Positions 40,292-50,433 of a stretch of DNA of 64,000 bases are shown here, piece by piece (within the stretch, counting starts at the first letter, position 1; each line of letters opens with the position of its first letter). The translations under genes and the position numbers were made by a program. The stretch is from Undibacterium sp. KW1 (lineage in GTDB: Bacteria > Pseudomonadota > Gammaproteobacteria > Burkholderiales > Burkholderiaceae_D): contig NZ_AP018439.1 in the NCBI RefSeq assembly GCF_009937955.1, positions 186,001 to 250,000 of the forward strand, read 5' to 3'. Below the pieces are notes generated by a model. It was not told where the DNA came from, did not search any database, and saw only the letters and a list, made by a program, of their open reading frames with translations.

Positions 40292-43165
40292 TTACTTCAT
40301 CCGGCCTGTTTTCGGGTCGTATTCAACGGCAACAGGTACAATCTGATCGGTAGGAACTATTTCTATCCATTGATCAAAAACATCAAAATAGGGCATGTCT
40401 GCTTCTGCACCGGGCTTGAAAGCGAAGCTATTTTGCAAAGGATAAAAGCCATGCTCAAATACTTTGTTAACTGGACGAGACGTTACTATATCGCGGTCGT
40501 CAATTACAACGGGGTTTCCAGCTTCGTCTAGTGCATCTGGCAGTTCTTTCTTGCCAAAAACCTGATTCGATTTTTGATACTCATATTTCTTGTTGAGTTT
40601 TTCAATGAGCTGGTCAATGGATTTTTCTATGGTCATCGGTTCATTGTTTTCGTCCAGCGTGTCTGTCGTTGCGTTGAGGCCATCAATGCCTTCGACATTC
40701 GCGCTTTTTAACCAGGCAAGCGCTTCTCTTTCTTTGCCGGGGCGTATAGGCATGACAGCTTTGACCCAGGGGGCATTTAAAAAGGCGTTACGCATATTAT
40801 CCCCATCTAATTGCATGAGCCAGCCCAATGATGCGCCCAGAGGGGCGGGTGCCGAATCTTCGGTAATCAGATAGTTATCACGACGTTGCTCATTGCTCGA
40901 CCAGTTGGCGAGATAGGCGGAATTGATATGGGTTTCGTTGCTGATATTTAGTGTGGTGCCGCTCATCTTGAGCGGTGAAGCGAAATGTGCTGTCCACGCT
41001 GCCTGCCCAGAGACGTCAATAGTAGCTGTGGACGGACTTTGCCTATTCAAAGCTGCGGTGCCCACAAACTGGCCATGATGGGCGGACGGTTTCCACCATT
41101 CCGGGGCCACAAAATAGAGCATCTTATCAATATCAAACAGCGAATTGATGTACTCGGACAAGTTGTGACGCAACGCCTGCTCTTCTGCGCCGTCGCCTCT
41201 GAGATAGTTATCTTCATTCATCAAGGACTTGATGAGGTTGCGGTAGATGATTATGCGTTCTTCTTCGCGCAGGTCTTCATTTTTCCTTGGTTTGATTTCT
41301 GAAGCCAGTTTAATGCGTTCTCGCACTTTCTTGATAAAATCTTCTTTCGCAGCGAGGCTACGCTCCTCTGTGGTCTTGTTAATCAATGCGTCATTATCAG
41401 TCTTGTTTCTCTGGATGGCGGCTTGTGACGGAATATATCGAATTGAACATTTGAATTTAAAGTCATAACTGCTATTGTCGTGAATGCCATTGTTGTTATG
41501 AATGTCTAATATGAACGCGAGTTCAGTAATGTGCTTTTCACCTGCAACAACGACAGCTGTTTTTTCTATTACCTTGAAATCCCAGGCAGGCCCGTTCAAT
41601 AATTCCAGGTTCCATTGACTGACGATATAGTCTTGTTTAGGTGGGATGACAGGAATGACTTTTAAGAGATGTATCCCGTTTGGCAACTCTTCTAGTCTCC
41701 AGGGGTAATTAATTTCAATAGGAGCATCTATAAATTCAGGGAGAATTATTTTGTCTGGGTCAGGTATCTTGTTAACGCTTTCGTCACTCGCAATGTGGAC
41801 AAGATTGGCTAATCCCAATTGTTTCCCTGGCTCATCTACAAAAGTTTCCCAACACAAATAGCTGCCTATATCTTGTACTTGTATTGCGATCTGTCGCATT
41901 TTCCGGCGCATCTCATAATTAATGAGTTGGGAGGTATTGTTGGTCAAAATATAGCGCTTGCTTTGCGTATCATTAGTTTCAATGACAGTCTTGAATGTGG
42001 TTTTATAAGCCTGTTTTAACTCCTGACTTATTTTTTCGCTTTGCTGGCGTGTACGTTTATGGGTGGCTTCACGGGCTTCTTCTTGCGATTGCGAGTAATC
42101 AAAATTTGAGCTGGCAGTGACCCCCAAATAGGAAGCCGTCACGCTCGCGCCAAATCTAACGTCTTGTTTATTATTTTCTCTGAGCAAATCACTCATTTCT
42201 TCATCGGATTTTTTCTCCAGTTCACTTTTTTGTAATGACTCGCTCACTAATTCAGACGATCGTTCTGTCAAAACGCGCTTGCTGGAAACTTCAATTAGTT
42301 CTGCTGTTGCGGCAGGGCTGAGCCATACGTGCTCTACGGGCGTGCCCAGGAAATTATCTAGTTCAAAAAAATACTGCCTGAACAAGTGGACTAAGCCTAT
42401 GGGCGACAAACTGATGGCTTCTGCCTTTTCTTTGATGTTAAGCTCAGTGCTGTCAAAGAGCAGGTCGCCCAAAGAGTGGAAATTCAAATTGTCAAATGGC
42501 CCTGAATTGTTTTTTAAAAATAGGCTCTTGAGTGCGTCAAACTGCTTCTTTTCTTTTAAGTACAACAGCATGCCGGCGACCTTGGATTCATGCTCCAACA
42601 TGCTTGAGAGTCGTTGCCGCTTAATTTCATTGTTGATATTCTGTTCGTCCTCAACAGATTGGTTAGCTGCGTTGATCACTTGATTGAGTACGCCATGTTC
42701 GTCAGCGCTGTTTAAGGTTTCTTTCAGCGCGTCGGCATGAATGAACTGGTCACATGAGTCAATAAATTTGTTTTCCAAATCACGCGCTTCGACATTTTCA
42801 AGCCGAGCAGCGAAGGCGCTGCTTAATGCCCTTAGAAGGAAGCTATTTTGGTTTACAGGGGCAATCGTCTGCTGTACGTTGCCGACGCTAATTTCTATCA
42901 AATCTTTGATATTGTTTTGTACAGGTCTGTTTCCCAAAAACGCAGCTGGGTTGCCTTCTTGTTGCAAGAACTTAAAACTGCCTTGAATTTGGTTTAATGC
43001 TTCATTGAGCGTGAAAGACTTTTCACGCGCCAGCAACCTGGCATGACGTTGTTCTTTTCTTTTTGATTTCCACCCCAACAGAGGTTGATAGACACCCAAT
43101 AATTCACTCGCATAGGGCAGCACACCTATATATTTCGTCAAGTCGCTTAGTTTTTTGCCTGACAT
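40292..43165 (-). CDS. Uncharacterised 957-residue protein, first gene of a pair
   Basis: No family is recognised. The N-terminal 300 residues are helical. A Ser/Lys/Glu-rich helical stretch (about residues 305-390) alternates with a Gly/Ser/Thr beta segment (GASVTASYLGVTASSNFDYS), as in some pore-forming or membrane-inserting proteins. It continues through a conserved-looking NYEMRRKMRQIAIQVQDIGS segment to a beta-rich C-terminus ending in DQIVPVAVEYDPKTG. There is no signal peptide. A large secreted-system cargo, tail or toxin component is possible but unproven. Confidence 0.6.
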   Translation of the reverse strand: MSGKKLSDLTKYIGVLPYASELLGVYQPLLGWKSKRKEQRHARLLAREKSFTLNEALNQIQGSFKFLQQEGNPAAFLGNRPVQNNIKDLIEISVGNVQQTIAPVNQNSFLLRALSSAFAARLENVEARDLENKFIDSCDQFIHADALKETLNSADEHGVLNQVINAANQSVEDEQNINNEIKRQRLSSMLEHESKVAGMLLYLKEKKQFDALKSLFLKNNSGPFDNLNFHSLGDLLFDSTELNIKEKAEAISLSPIGLVHLFRQYFFELDNFLGTPVEHVWLSPAATAELIEVSSKRVLTERSSELVSESLQKSELEKKSDEEMSDLLRENNKQDVRFGASVTASYLGVTASSNFDYSQSQEEAREATHKRTRQQSEKISQELKQAYKTTFKTVIETNDTQSKRYILTNNTSQLINYEMRRKMRQIAIQVQDIGSYLCWETFVDEPGKQLGLANLVHIASDESVNKIPDPDKIILPEFIDAPIEINYPWRLEELPNGIHLLKVIPVIPPKQDYIVSQWNLELLNGPAWDFKVIEKTAVVVAGEKHITELAFILDIHNNNGIHDNSSYDFKFKCSIRYIPSQAAIQRNKTDNDALINKTTEERSLAAKEDFIKKVRERIKLASEIKPRKNEDLREEERIIIYRNLIKSLMNEDNYLRGDGAEEQALRHNLSEYINSLFDIDKMLYFVAPEWWKPSAHHGQFVGTAALNRQSPSTATIDVSGQAAWTAHFASPLKMSGTTLNISNETHINSAYLANWSSNEQRRDNYLITEDSAPAPLGASLGWLMQLDGDNMRNAFLNAPWVKAVMPIRPGKEREALAWLKSANVEGIDGLNATTDTLDENNEPMTIEKSIDQLIEKLNKKYEYQKSNQVFGKKELPDALDEAGNPVVIDDRDIVTSRPVNKVFEHGFYPLQNSFAFKPGAEADMPYFDVFDQWIEIVPTDQIVPVAVEYDPKTGRMK

Positions 43166-43834
43166 ACCAACCCCTTATCTATAAAAAGAATGAGAAAACC
43201 ATGCGCAGATGTGTTTAAGTAAGCTATAGATGTGATGAATAACGGATGAACAATGCACTTCAGGCTGAGAGCATGAGCTTTTTGCTTTGACTCTCATTTT
43301 TTGCGCCACCAATTCCTGCAGGAGAGGTGTTCTGAAAGCATCGCCACATCGCAAATCTTGCACAGTTGCGAGATTCAATTAAGTATCAATTATGTATCAA
43401 TAAGTCTAGCATAATAATTAATATGCAACGGAATGGAAAGCAAATTTGACGACATCGGGAGATTAAATTTGTTGATACGTCATTGCTGGCAAGTAAGTTT
43501 TTCTGCAAATTCTCAGCGAATTTCCAAATTTTGCGTGATGCTGTCATTCAATGCTGCAACGATGATTTGTACGTAACCTGGTAATGGAATTTTTCCAAGC
43601 TGACTTAAAGCCGAAGCTGTCATGAATCTAAAGTTGCAGCACTGCTTAAAACACATCATCTGGATCTACAAAAATTGGAATTTGAAGGGTTGTCTGACCA
43701 GTTGACGCGCTCGGCAGGAAGTGAACGGTGCATCAGACTGACGGGGCAATTCAGCTAGCAAACGCACAGACCATGCTGGAAAAGATGGATAATAGCGCCT
43801 GTCTCGTTTTGAACACTATTTTGGAACTCCCCCC
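43166..43834. other. Divergent intergenic region, no gene supported
   Basis: This stretch of 669 bp lies between the 957-residue gene (leftward) and the OsmC-YcaO gene (rightward). It includes TATCAAT direct repeats around 43384-43403, which may be regulatory. No short frame here has both a ribosome site and protein-like composition. Confidence 0.5.
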
Positions 43835-46033
43835 ATGGAAATTAAGGTTAACTTTCTCGATAAGCTTCGTCTTGAAGCCAAGTTCGATGATTTTACGGTG
43901 GTGGCTGATCAGCCTATCCGTTATAAGGGGGATGGTTCTGCGCCTGGTCCTTTTGATTACTTTTTGGCTTCGTCGGCCTTGTGCGCGGCTTATTTTGTGA
44001 AGTTGTATTGCAATACCCGCAATATCCCTACTGAAAATATCCGGTTGTCGCAGAATAATATTGTTGATCCGGAAAACCGTTACGCGCAGATTTTCAAGAT
44101 ACAGGTGGAGTTGCCTGCGGATATTTCTGCCAAAGACCGTGAAGGTATCCTGCGTTCCATCGATCGTTGCACGGTCAAAAAAGTGGTGCAGGCGGGGCCG
44201 GAGTTTGTGATTGAAGAGGTCGAGAACCTCGATGCTGATGCGCAGGCTTTGTTGACCTTGAACCCTACTGCGGATGCTGCTACCTATATCCTGGGTAAGG
44301 ATTTGCCGCTGGAGCAGACCATTGCGAATATGTCTGGCTTGCTGGCGGGGCTGGGTATCAAGATAGAGATTGCTTCGTGGCGCAATATTATTCCTCATGT
44401 GTGGTCGCTGCATATACGCGATGCTCATTCGCCCATGTGTTTTACCAATGGCAAGGGCGCGACCAAAGAGAGCGCGCTGGCATCAGCCCTGGGTGAGTAT
44501 ATCGAGCGTCTGAGTTGCAACCATTTTTATGCGGGTTCGTTCTGGGGTGAAGACATCGCCAATGCGGCCTTTGTGCATTACCCGGAAGAACGCTGGTTCA
44601 AGCCTGGCAAGAGGGATGCGCTGCCTAAAGATATTCTGGATGAGTATAGCCGGGAGATTTATGACCCTGAGGGTGAGCTGCGTGGCTCGCATCTTGTCGA
44701 TACCAATTCCGGCAATGCAGAGCGTGGCATCTGCTCGCTGCCTTATGTGCGGCAGTCAGATGGCGAGCTCGTTTACTTCCCTTCCAATCTGATAGAAAAC
44801 CTGTTCGCCAGTAATGGCATGAGTGCCGGTAATACACTGGCTGAAGCGCAGGTGCAATGTCTGTCTGAAATTTTTGAACGTGCCGTCAAGCGTGAAATTC
44901 TGGAAGGTGAAATCGCCTTGCCGGATGTGCCGCAAGAAGTGCTGGCGAAATATCCTGGCATTGTGGCGGGCATACAGGGTCTGGAAGAGCAGGGCTTCCC
45001 GGTGCTGGTGAAGGATGCATCGCTGGGTGGTCAATACCCTGTCATGTGCGTGACCCTGATGAACCCGCGCACGGGCGGTGTGTTTGCCTCTTTCGGCGCG
45101 CACCCCAGCCTGGAAGTGGCGCTGGAACGCAGCCTGACAGAATTACTGCAAGGCCGCAGCTTTGAAGGTTTGAATGATTTACCCCAGCCTACCTTTGTCA
45201 GCAATGCGGTGACTGAGCCAAATAATTTTGTTGAACACTTCATTGATTCCAGCGGCGTGGTGTCTTGGCGCTTCTTTAGTGCCAAGGCTGATTATGAATT
45301 TGTTGAATGGGACTTTTCTGGTCAGGGCGAAAATTCGAATGCGGATGAAGCAGCGACCCTGTTCGGCATACTCAAGGAGATGGGCAAGGAAGTTTACATG
45401 GCCGTGTATGATCATCTGGGTGCCACTGCCTGCCGTATCCTGGTGCCGGGTTATTCTGAAGTGTATCCGGTGGAAGACCTGATCTGGGATAACACCAACA
45501 AGGCCCTGCTGTTCCGCGAAGATGTGCTGAATTTGCATACGCTGGACGATGAGCAACTGGAAGACTTGCTGGAACGTCTGGAAAATAATGAGCTGGATGA
45601 GTACAGCGACATCGCTACCCTGATAGGCATAGAGTTTGACGAGAACACGGTCTGGGGCCAGCTCACGGTTGTTGAATTGAAGTTGCTGATCAATCTCGCC
45701 TTGCAGGACTTTGAAGAAGCAAAAGAGCTGGTCGAAACCTTCTTGCAATACAACGACAACACGGTTGATCGCGGTCTGTTTTATCAGGCCCTGAACGTGG
45801 TGCTGGAAGTGACGCTGGATGATGAGTTGGAGCTAGCTGATTATGTCGTCAACTTCCGCCGCATGTTTGGCAATGAACGTATGGATGCTGTGCTGGGTTC
45901 AGTCGATGGCAGCGTACGCTTCTATGGTTTAACACCAACCAGCATGAAACTCGAAGGGCTGGACAGGCATGCGCGCCTGATCGATAGTTACAAGAAACTG
46001 CATGCGGCGCGCAGCAAGGTGGTGTCTAATTAA
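43835..46033 (+). CDS. OsmC-domain/YcaO-domain fusion protein
   Basis: The 732-residue protein has an N-terminal OsmC-like domain (about residues 1-125; PFDYFLASSALCAAYFVKLY carries one Cys of the peroxidatic pair region). A YcaO ATP-binding domain follows (about residues 150-540; TNGKGATKESALASALGEYIERLS holds the ATP-binding Glu residues), then an acidic helical tail (about residues 560-730). YcaO proteins of this type act with RimO in ribosomal protein S12 methylthiolation; other YcaOs make azolines in RiPPs. Being fused to OsmC and outside the transposon, it is not evidently linked to the LanB cluster. Confidence 0.88.
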   Translation: MEIKVNFLDKLRLEAKFDDFTVVADQPIRYKGDGSAPGPFDYFLASSALCAAYFVKLYCNTRNIPTENIRLSQNNIVDPENRYAQIFKIQVELPADISAKDREGILRSIDRCTVKKVVQAGPEFVIEEVENLDADAQALLTLNPTADAATYILGKDLPLEQTIANMSGLLAGLGIKIEIASWRNIIPHVWSLHIRDAHSPMCFTNGKGATKESALASALGEYIERLSCNHFYAGSFWGEDIANAAFVHYPEERWFKPGKRDALPKDILDEYSREIYDPEGELRGSHLVDTNSGNAERGICSLPYVRQSDGELVYFPSNLIENLFASNGMSAGNTLAEAQVQCLSEIFERAVKREILEGEIALPDVPQEVLAKYPGIVAGIQGLEEQGFPVLVKDASLGGQYPVMCVTLMNPRTGGVFASFGAHPSLEVALERSLTELLQGRSFEGLNDLPQPTFVSNAVTEPNNFVEHFIDSSGVVSWRFFSAKADYEFVEWDFSGQGENSNADEAATLFGILKEMGKEVYMAVYDHLGATACRILVPGYSEVYPVEDLIWDNTNKALLFREDVLNLHTLDDEQLEDLLERLENNELDEYSDIATLIGIEFDENTVWGQLTVVELKLLINLALQDFEEAKELVETFLQYNDNTVDRGLFYQALNVVLEVTLDDELELADYVVNFRRMFGNERMDAVLGSVDGSVRFYGLTPTSMKLEGLDRHARLIDSYKKLHAARSKVVSN

Positions 46034-46225
46034 GCTTATCATTTACGATTGAATTCACTTTGATGGAGGTTATTTTAATAAATAACTTTTATTAACACTT
46101 TAAAAACCACGTCCTATGGGCGTGGTCATCGCCTAACTGGCTTTGCCTGTTAGAGCGAAAGGAGCCTGCTCAAAGAAGTATCTTTCGTGATGTTGTCCGC
46201 ACAACAATCAAGAAAGGAAGCGAAA

Positions 46226-46654
46226 ATGAGCAGGTTTAAAAGAGCATCGCAAGTAATATGGCATTGTCAATACCATTTGGTATGGGTGCCCAAATATCGA
46301 TACCGAATATTAAGCGGTCCAATTGGACGAGAAGTGCAAAAATGTTTGATGACCTATAGTCAGCAATTAGGTTGTGAGATAGTGGAACTGAACGTGCAAG
46401 TTGATCATGTGCATCTATTGGTGAAAGTGCCGCCAAAGTTATCGATATCGGAATTGATGGGTGTCCTGAAAGGGCGTACGGCAATAAGGTTGTTTAACGT
46501 ATTTCCTCAAATGAGAAAGAAGCCCTATTGGGGGAATCATTTCTGGGCAAAAGGATATTGCGTAGACCCGGTAGGGCTGGATGTTGAAATGATCCGAAAG
46601 TACGTCAAATTCCAGGAGCAGGAAGAGGCACGACAGCAGCAACTACAACTTTAA
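46226..46654 (+). CDS. tnpA: IS200-type Y1 transposase
   Basis: The 142-residue protein is a single-strand HUH/Y1 transposase. The metal-binding HUH pair is readable in VDHVHLLV, and the catalytic Tyr lies in MIRKYVKFQEQ near residue 128. The ATG at 46226 with AGGAAG upstream is preferred over the longer frame from 46187. The protein is complete and probably active. Confidence 0.93.
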   Translation: MSRFKRASQVIWHCQYHLVWVPKYRYRILSGPIGREVQKCLMTYSQQLGCEIVELNVQVDHVHLLVKVPPKLSISELMGVLKGRTAIRLFNVFPQMRKKPYWGNHFWAKGYCVDPVGLDVEMIRKYVKFQEQEEARQQQLQL

Positions 46655-46666
46655 GAAATAGATAGC

Positions 46667-46690
46667 GAGCCTTCTCAGAGGGCTCGCACG
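46667..46690 (+). terminator. Hairpin after the IS200 transposase gene
   Basis: GCGAGCC pairs with GGCTCGC around an AT-rich loop. A second hairpin GCTCCCC/GGGGAGC (46694-46710) with an A-run follows. Both limit readthrough across the IS. Confidence 0.55.
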
Positions 46691-46842
46691 TGTGCTCCCC
46701 TCTGGGGAGCAAAAAGCAAAACCACGTTCTAAGAACGTGGTTCATTTACTAGCTACCAAGGTCAAAACATCTGATAGGTGTTGCCAGCCTGTCAGAGTAT
46801 TTTGCTCACTGAGCAACTTTATTATCGTTAAATAGATACTTT

Positions 46843-49800
46843 TTACGTGGACAGCTCTCGAATTGCAGAAACAATTTGACCCCTCGCATGACCTTCTTCA
46901 CAAAGGACATATGCATGATCTTGAACCGTTGGGTTAACTTGATATAAAGATGTTTTATGGTCAAATATCAATATATTTGCGGTACATAGCTGACTCAAAA
47001 AAGTCTCAAGCTTTGCACCACTGGCCAATGTTACATTTTGGTTTATGCGGTTTTGACTAAAAGTACCGAAGCTAAAGCCAACGCGCATTGCTTTTAAAAC
47101 CCGTTTTAGATCGGATCTTATTCGTTCAATGCGACCTTCTTTTTTATCCGCACTGTGATTGATTGCTAAGTGCATCCCTTCATCTAAAGTACAATCGTCG
47201 TCAAACATTGATGAAGTAAAGTCACTTTCGCCGGACTTGGCAGAGCAATTAGTGAAACTAGATTTTTTGAATTTTGTAATTGAATCAGCTTTGCAAGAAA
47301 GTAATCGCTGATAGCCACTAAACTCGCAATCGACAAATTCCAGTCCACTAAAATCTATCTTATAAAAATTTCCTAATACGCATAATTGAGAAATTTTAGG
47401 CCCACCATGCAACATTTTTAGTAATGCTGCCGCAGAAGTTCCATCTTTTATTTTGTTGTACTCAAAAGCAAGTGCATGAAGCCCGTATATTGCCCTACTC
47501 TGCATTAAGCTAAAATTGGATGTTTCATTTTTAAAATGTGAGACATATTTTTTGAACATCGAATTTACTGAGTCAACATCTGCCTGTTGTTTCCAAAGCG
47601 CAGATGCAATGGCACCTTTGACTCCCGTTATATCGTTATAGTCAGTTCCTAAGATTTTAGTTAAGTGACCGACATCTTGAGAATTAATCTGACTTTCAAT
47701 TTGGAATGCATTTATTCCTGCTTTAATTCTAATCAAGTTCACAAATTCTTCATGCGAAATATTAACTCTATCGTTGTTCAAACTGAATAATAAACATTTT
47801 AGATAACTTCCAACTGAGGTATGCTGCGATTTGCCACTCGCACCTCCAAGCATTACATCTATATATCTAATAAATTCTTCTAAGGGAGTGGAATTCTCTT
47901 CATCTATCACAACGTACTCTAGAAAATCGTAATAGTCATCTATTGAAATTTTTAGAGATTGTTTTTCTATTTCTCTACTCAGTAAACGCGCAAGTACATA
48001 TTCAAAGGGATCAGTCAAATCCAAGCGTGCCGTGCTTTCAGACATATCATCGCTGCCGCTGTCGCTAGCAAATATTTGTGACAACACGCTCAATAAATAT
48101 GGATTTACAAATCCAGAGGCTGGCTTTATTTTGTGTATTATTCTATTTATTGAAATCGCAACTTTCGCATCACCTTTGTTTAAGTATTTACCGACATCAT
48201 CCGTTGTAAAACCTTTTAGGTTGAGAATGTCAACATTTTCCAAAGACTGAAAACGTTCTGCACCTACACTTCTTGATGTGAGAAAAACTTTGCAGGAATG
48301 TAATATTGAATCGAGTTGCTTAATCGAATCTATGAATCTATCCATGTCAAACATTCCCGCAAGTGCAGCTTCAATCTCATCAATTCCGTCGATCATCATT
48401 ACAATAGAGCCGCAACTTAAACAGAGTTCGAAATTGGTTTCATTTATTGAATCTGCGCCCGATTGGTTGCGGCGATACTCACGATAAAGGTCTGTAATAG
48501 AATTGATGGAGTTACCTGAATAAGCATTTAATATATCGTGCTTGGTAACTAGCATTAGAAATTCTTGCTTTTGCTCAAATTTAGAATAGTGTTGTGCAAA
48601 ATTTCGACATAAAGTTGTTTTCCCAATGCCACCTTCTCCAAGAATGACATTGATTGGCATGAGATTCGGTGAGTTTTCTACAGGTTCGATAAACGACATC
48701 AAATACTGCTTTGTGGTAAACGCTTCGCCTCCGTTGCGATAAACTGTTTGATCAATATATTGTTCTTCGTTAGAAAGAGTAGTATGCGAAGTTTTGCCTT
48801 TTACTATCCGATCAAAAATAAACTGCTTGATGGAATTTATGTAGACATTTTCATATCCTGCCTGAGTTAACATACTTTTATAAGCCGTAAGTCGTTGCTC
48901 TAAAACTAAATTTCTAGATACTAGACATACTTCAATACGCACTTTGGGGTTTTTTGATGATTTTAGAAAAATCCTAAGTGCTTCTGGCACACTTTGCGCT
49001 TTATATAAATAAATGATTACCCAAGCATGCCCTAGTTCTGGGTGAAAGTGAGCTTCATAAGCGGTTTTCGAGCCTTCAAAATTTTCAGTAACTATGTCTT
49101 TTTTTCCGAAAATTTCTCTACTAATATCTTTATAGTCGATAGTTTGTGCGCTTGAATTAATCTCTAGTTTTGAGGAAATCCTATTCGGCTCTAATTGTAG
49201 ATAATCTGTAAAAAATTTTACTGCGTTTGTCACAGCGCGTATTTGGTCATCATCCGCCTTATTTACGCCGTCGTCGGATACTCCTTTGATAACAGCCCAT
49301 GGCACGCCGAAGTCAGTACAGGCTAATGCGAAAGTGTAGGATTCCATGTCACCAGCTAAAGCATCTGGTACGCATTGAAGAATTTTTTGTTTGAAAACGC
49401 TATCATCAACAACTTTATCACCACAAGCGTACACACCTTCCTTGCTTGAAAAGTCAGCTTTATAGTTTCTAGCAAAGTGCGAGAGTTGAGCAAACAATGG
49501 ATCCGGTGCCGATAAAGAACGAACTCTATGTTTCACAACACCATTTACAATTTTTTGATATTCGTAATCACTGGACATTTTGCATATCGCTACGTCTCCG
49601 ATGCTTAATTCCGACTTCAAGCTAAAACAAATACCAATTTCAACGACATAAGTTGGTTTGACACTTTTTAATATGGACGTCAAGGCTAACCCGACAGACC
49701 CGAGTGTTTTGGTTCCCATATCGCGAATTTTACAAAGAACAGCTCTTTGACCGCAAAGAACTCCTCTTTCTAAAGTTGAGTGGCTTTCTATAGACATGGC

Positions 49801-49956
49801 CTCTAAAGCATCCATAGCTTTTCTCACAATTGAATACTCTGCTTCAGTTATGACTACAATTAAGATTTCTTCATTCATCTTCGCTTCCGTTACATAGCTT
49901 AGGTTAGACAAAATTTTTTGTGCATCGTCTTTTTTTTTGGTGCTATTGAATGCCAT
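46843..49956 (-). CDS. Nucleosidase-NACHT STAND NTPase, candidate defence protein
   Basis: The 1037-residue protein has an MTA/SAH-nucleosidase-like PNP domain at about residues 28-255 (VVEIGICFSLKS, GDMES at 202-206, SDDG with the catalytic-type Asp at about 228). A linker domain (about 290-385) leads to a NACHT-type NTPase with Walker A GEGGIGKT (440-447) and Walker B MMIDGIDE (520-527), then helical repeats. A short pentapeptide-like stretch (about 885-930: DFSGLEFVDCEFSG) and a winged helix end the protein. STAND proteins with PNP effectors are known abortive-infection components; the function here is inferred. An ATG at 49878 with GGAAGCGAAG upstream is an alternative start. Confidence 0.8.
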   Translation of the reverse strand: MAFNSTKKKDDAQKILSNLSYVTEAKMNEEILIVVITEAEYSIVRKAMDALEAMSIESHSTLERGVLCGQRAVLCKIRDMGTKTLGSVGLALTSILKSVKPTYVVEIGICFSLKSELSIGDVAICKMSSDYEYQKIVNGVVKHRVRSLSAPDPLFAQLSHFARNYKADFSSKEGVYACGDKVVDDSVFKQKILQCVPDALAGDMESYTFALACTDFGVPWAVIKGVSDDGVNKADDDQIRAVTNAVKFFTDYLQLEPNRISSKLEINSSAQTIDYKDISREIFGKKDIVTENFEGSKTAYEAHFHPELGHAWVIIYLYKAQSVPEALRIFLKSSKNPKVRIEVCLVSRNLVLEQRLTAYKSMLTQAGYENVYINSIKQFIFDRIVKGKTSHTTLSNEEQYIDQTVYRNGGEAFTTKQYLMSFIEPVENSPNLMPINVILGEGGIGKTTLCRNFAQHYSKFEQKQEFLMLVTKHDILNAYSGNSINSITDLYREYRRNQSGADSINETNFELCLSCGSIVMMIDGIDEIEAALAGMFDMDRFIDSIKQLDSILHSCKVFLTSRSVGAERFQSLENVDILNLKGFTTDDVGKYLNKGDAKVAISINRIIHKIKPASGFVNPYLLSVLSQIFASDSGSDDMSESTARLDLTDPFEYVLARLLSREIEKQSLKISIDDYYDFLEYVVIDEENSTPLEEFIRYIDVMLGGASGKSQHTSVGSYLKCLLFSLNNDRVNISHEEFVNLIRIKAGINAFQIESQINSQDVGHLTKILGTDYNDITGVKGAIASALWKQQADVDSVNSMFKKYVSHFKNETSNFSLMQSRAIYGLHALAFEYNKIKDGTSAAALLKMLHGGPKISQLCVLGNFYKIDFSGLEFVDCEFSGYQRLLSCKADSITKFKKSSFTNCSAKSGESDFTSSMFDDDCTLDEGMHLAINHSADKKEGRIERIRSDLKRVLKAMRVGFSFGTFSQNRINQNVTLASGAKLETFLSQLCTANILIFDHKTSLYQVNPTVQDHAYVLCEEGHARGQIVSAIRELST

Positions 49957-50418
49957 GTTTGTTGTCTTTATATATATGTTGAGCGACTACTGGATATTCT
50001 TTAACTCACGTTTTATCACAGCTATGAATCAATTCAGCTGTGGAGAAATTCCGAAGATTGTTGTAGCTTGATTTTTAGCGCAATGAAGTTGCGTGCCATT
50101 TTATTGTGCGCGCTGTGCGTGCCAAAAAGATATTCTTATATCATGCAGCTTTTAGAAGGAAATTTACCATAACTATTTAATAATAAAATGTAATAAATTG
50201 ATAATTTCAATGCCTTCGTATTTCTCTAGCTTTAAATAATCTGTTGTAATTATGCTGTGATAGGACTTTCGAATCGTTGTTTGCAATGCACATAATTTCG
50301 AGAAAGAAATTTTGACCGCGATGCACTAAATAGAGAATTTAGTCATTTAAGATTGTTTTTCACAATTCTTATAATATTTAGTAAGAATTATCGCAAAACC
50401 TTATGTTGTTCTTCCTTA
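49957..50418. other. AT-rich intergenic region upstream of the NACHT gene
   Basis: This strongly AT-rich stretch of 462 bp lies between the NACHT gene start and the IS5-type element. It presumably contains the NACHT promoter. No gene or repeat was recognised. Confidence 0.5.
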
Positions 50419-50433
50419 GGGCGTGTTGACATA

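Larger units (their letters stand above)
46103..46745 (+). mobile_element. IS200/IS605-family element (IS200-type)
   Basis: The element is about 640 bp, bounded by imperfect palindromes instead of inverted repeats: ACCACG/CGTGGT at 46106-46126 on the left and AACCACGTTCT/AGAACGTGGTT at 46720-46742 on the right. It encodes a single Y1 transposase and has no tnpB. GCGAGCC/GGCTCGC (46667-46690) is a strong hairpin after the gene. Confidence 0.85.

Noticed and set aside
43175..43378. Short minus-strand frame before the 957-residue gene
   Set aside because: There is no ribosome site, the composition is not protein-like, and it overlaps a probable promoter region.
43835..46033. YcaO protein as an azoline-forming cyclodehydratase partner of the LanB cluster
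   Set aside because: It is outside the transposon, is an OsmC fusion of a widespread type, and has no precursor or dehydrogenase gene nearby.
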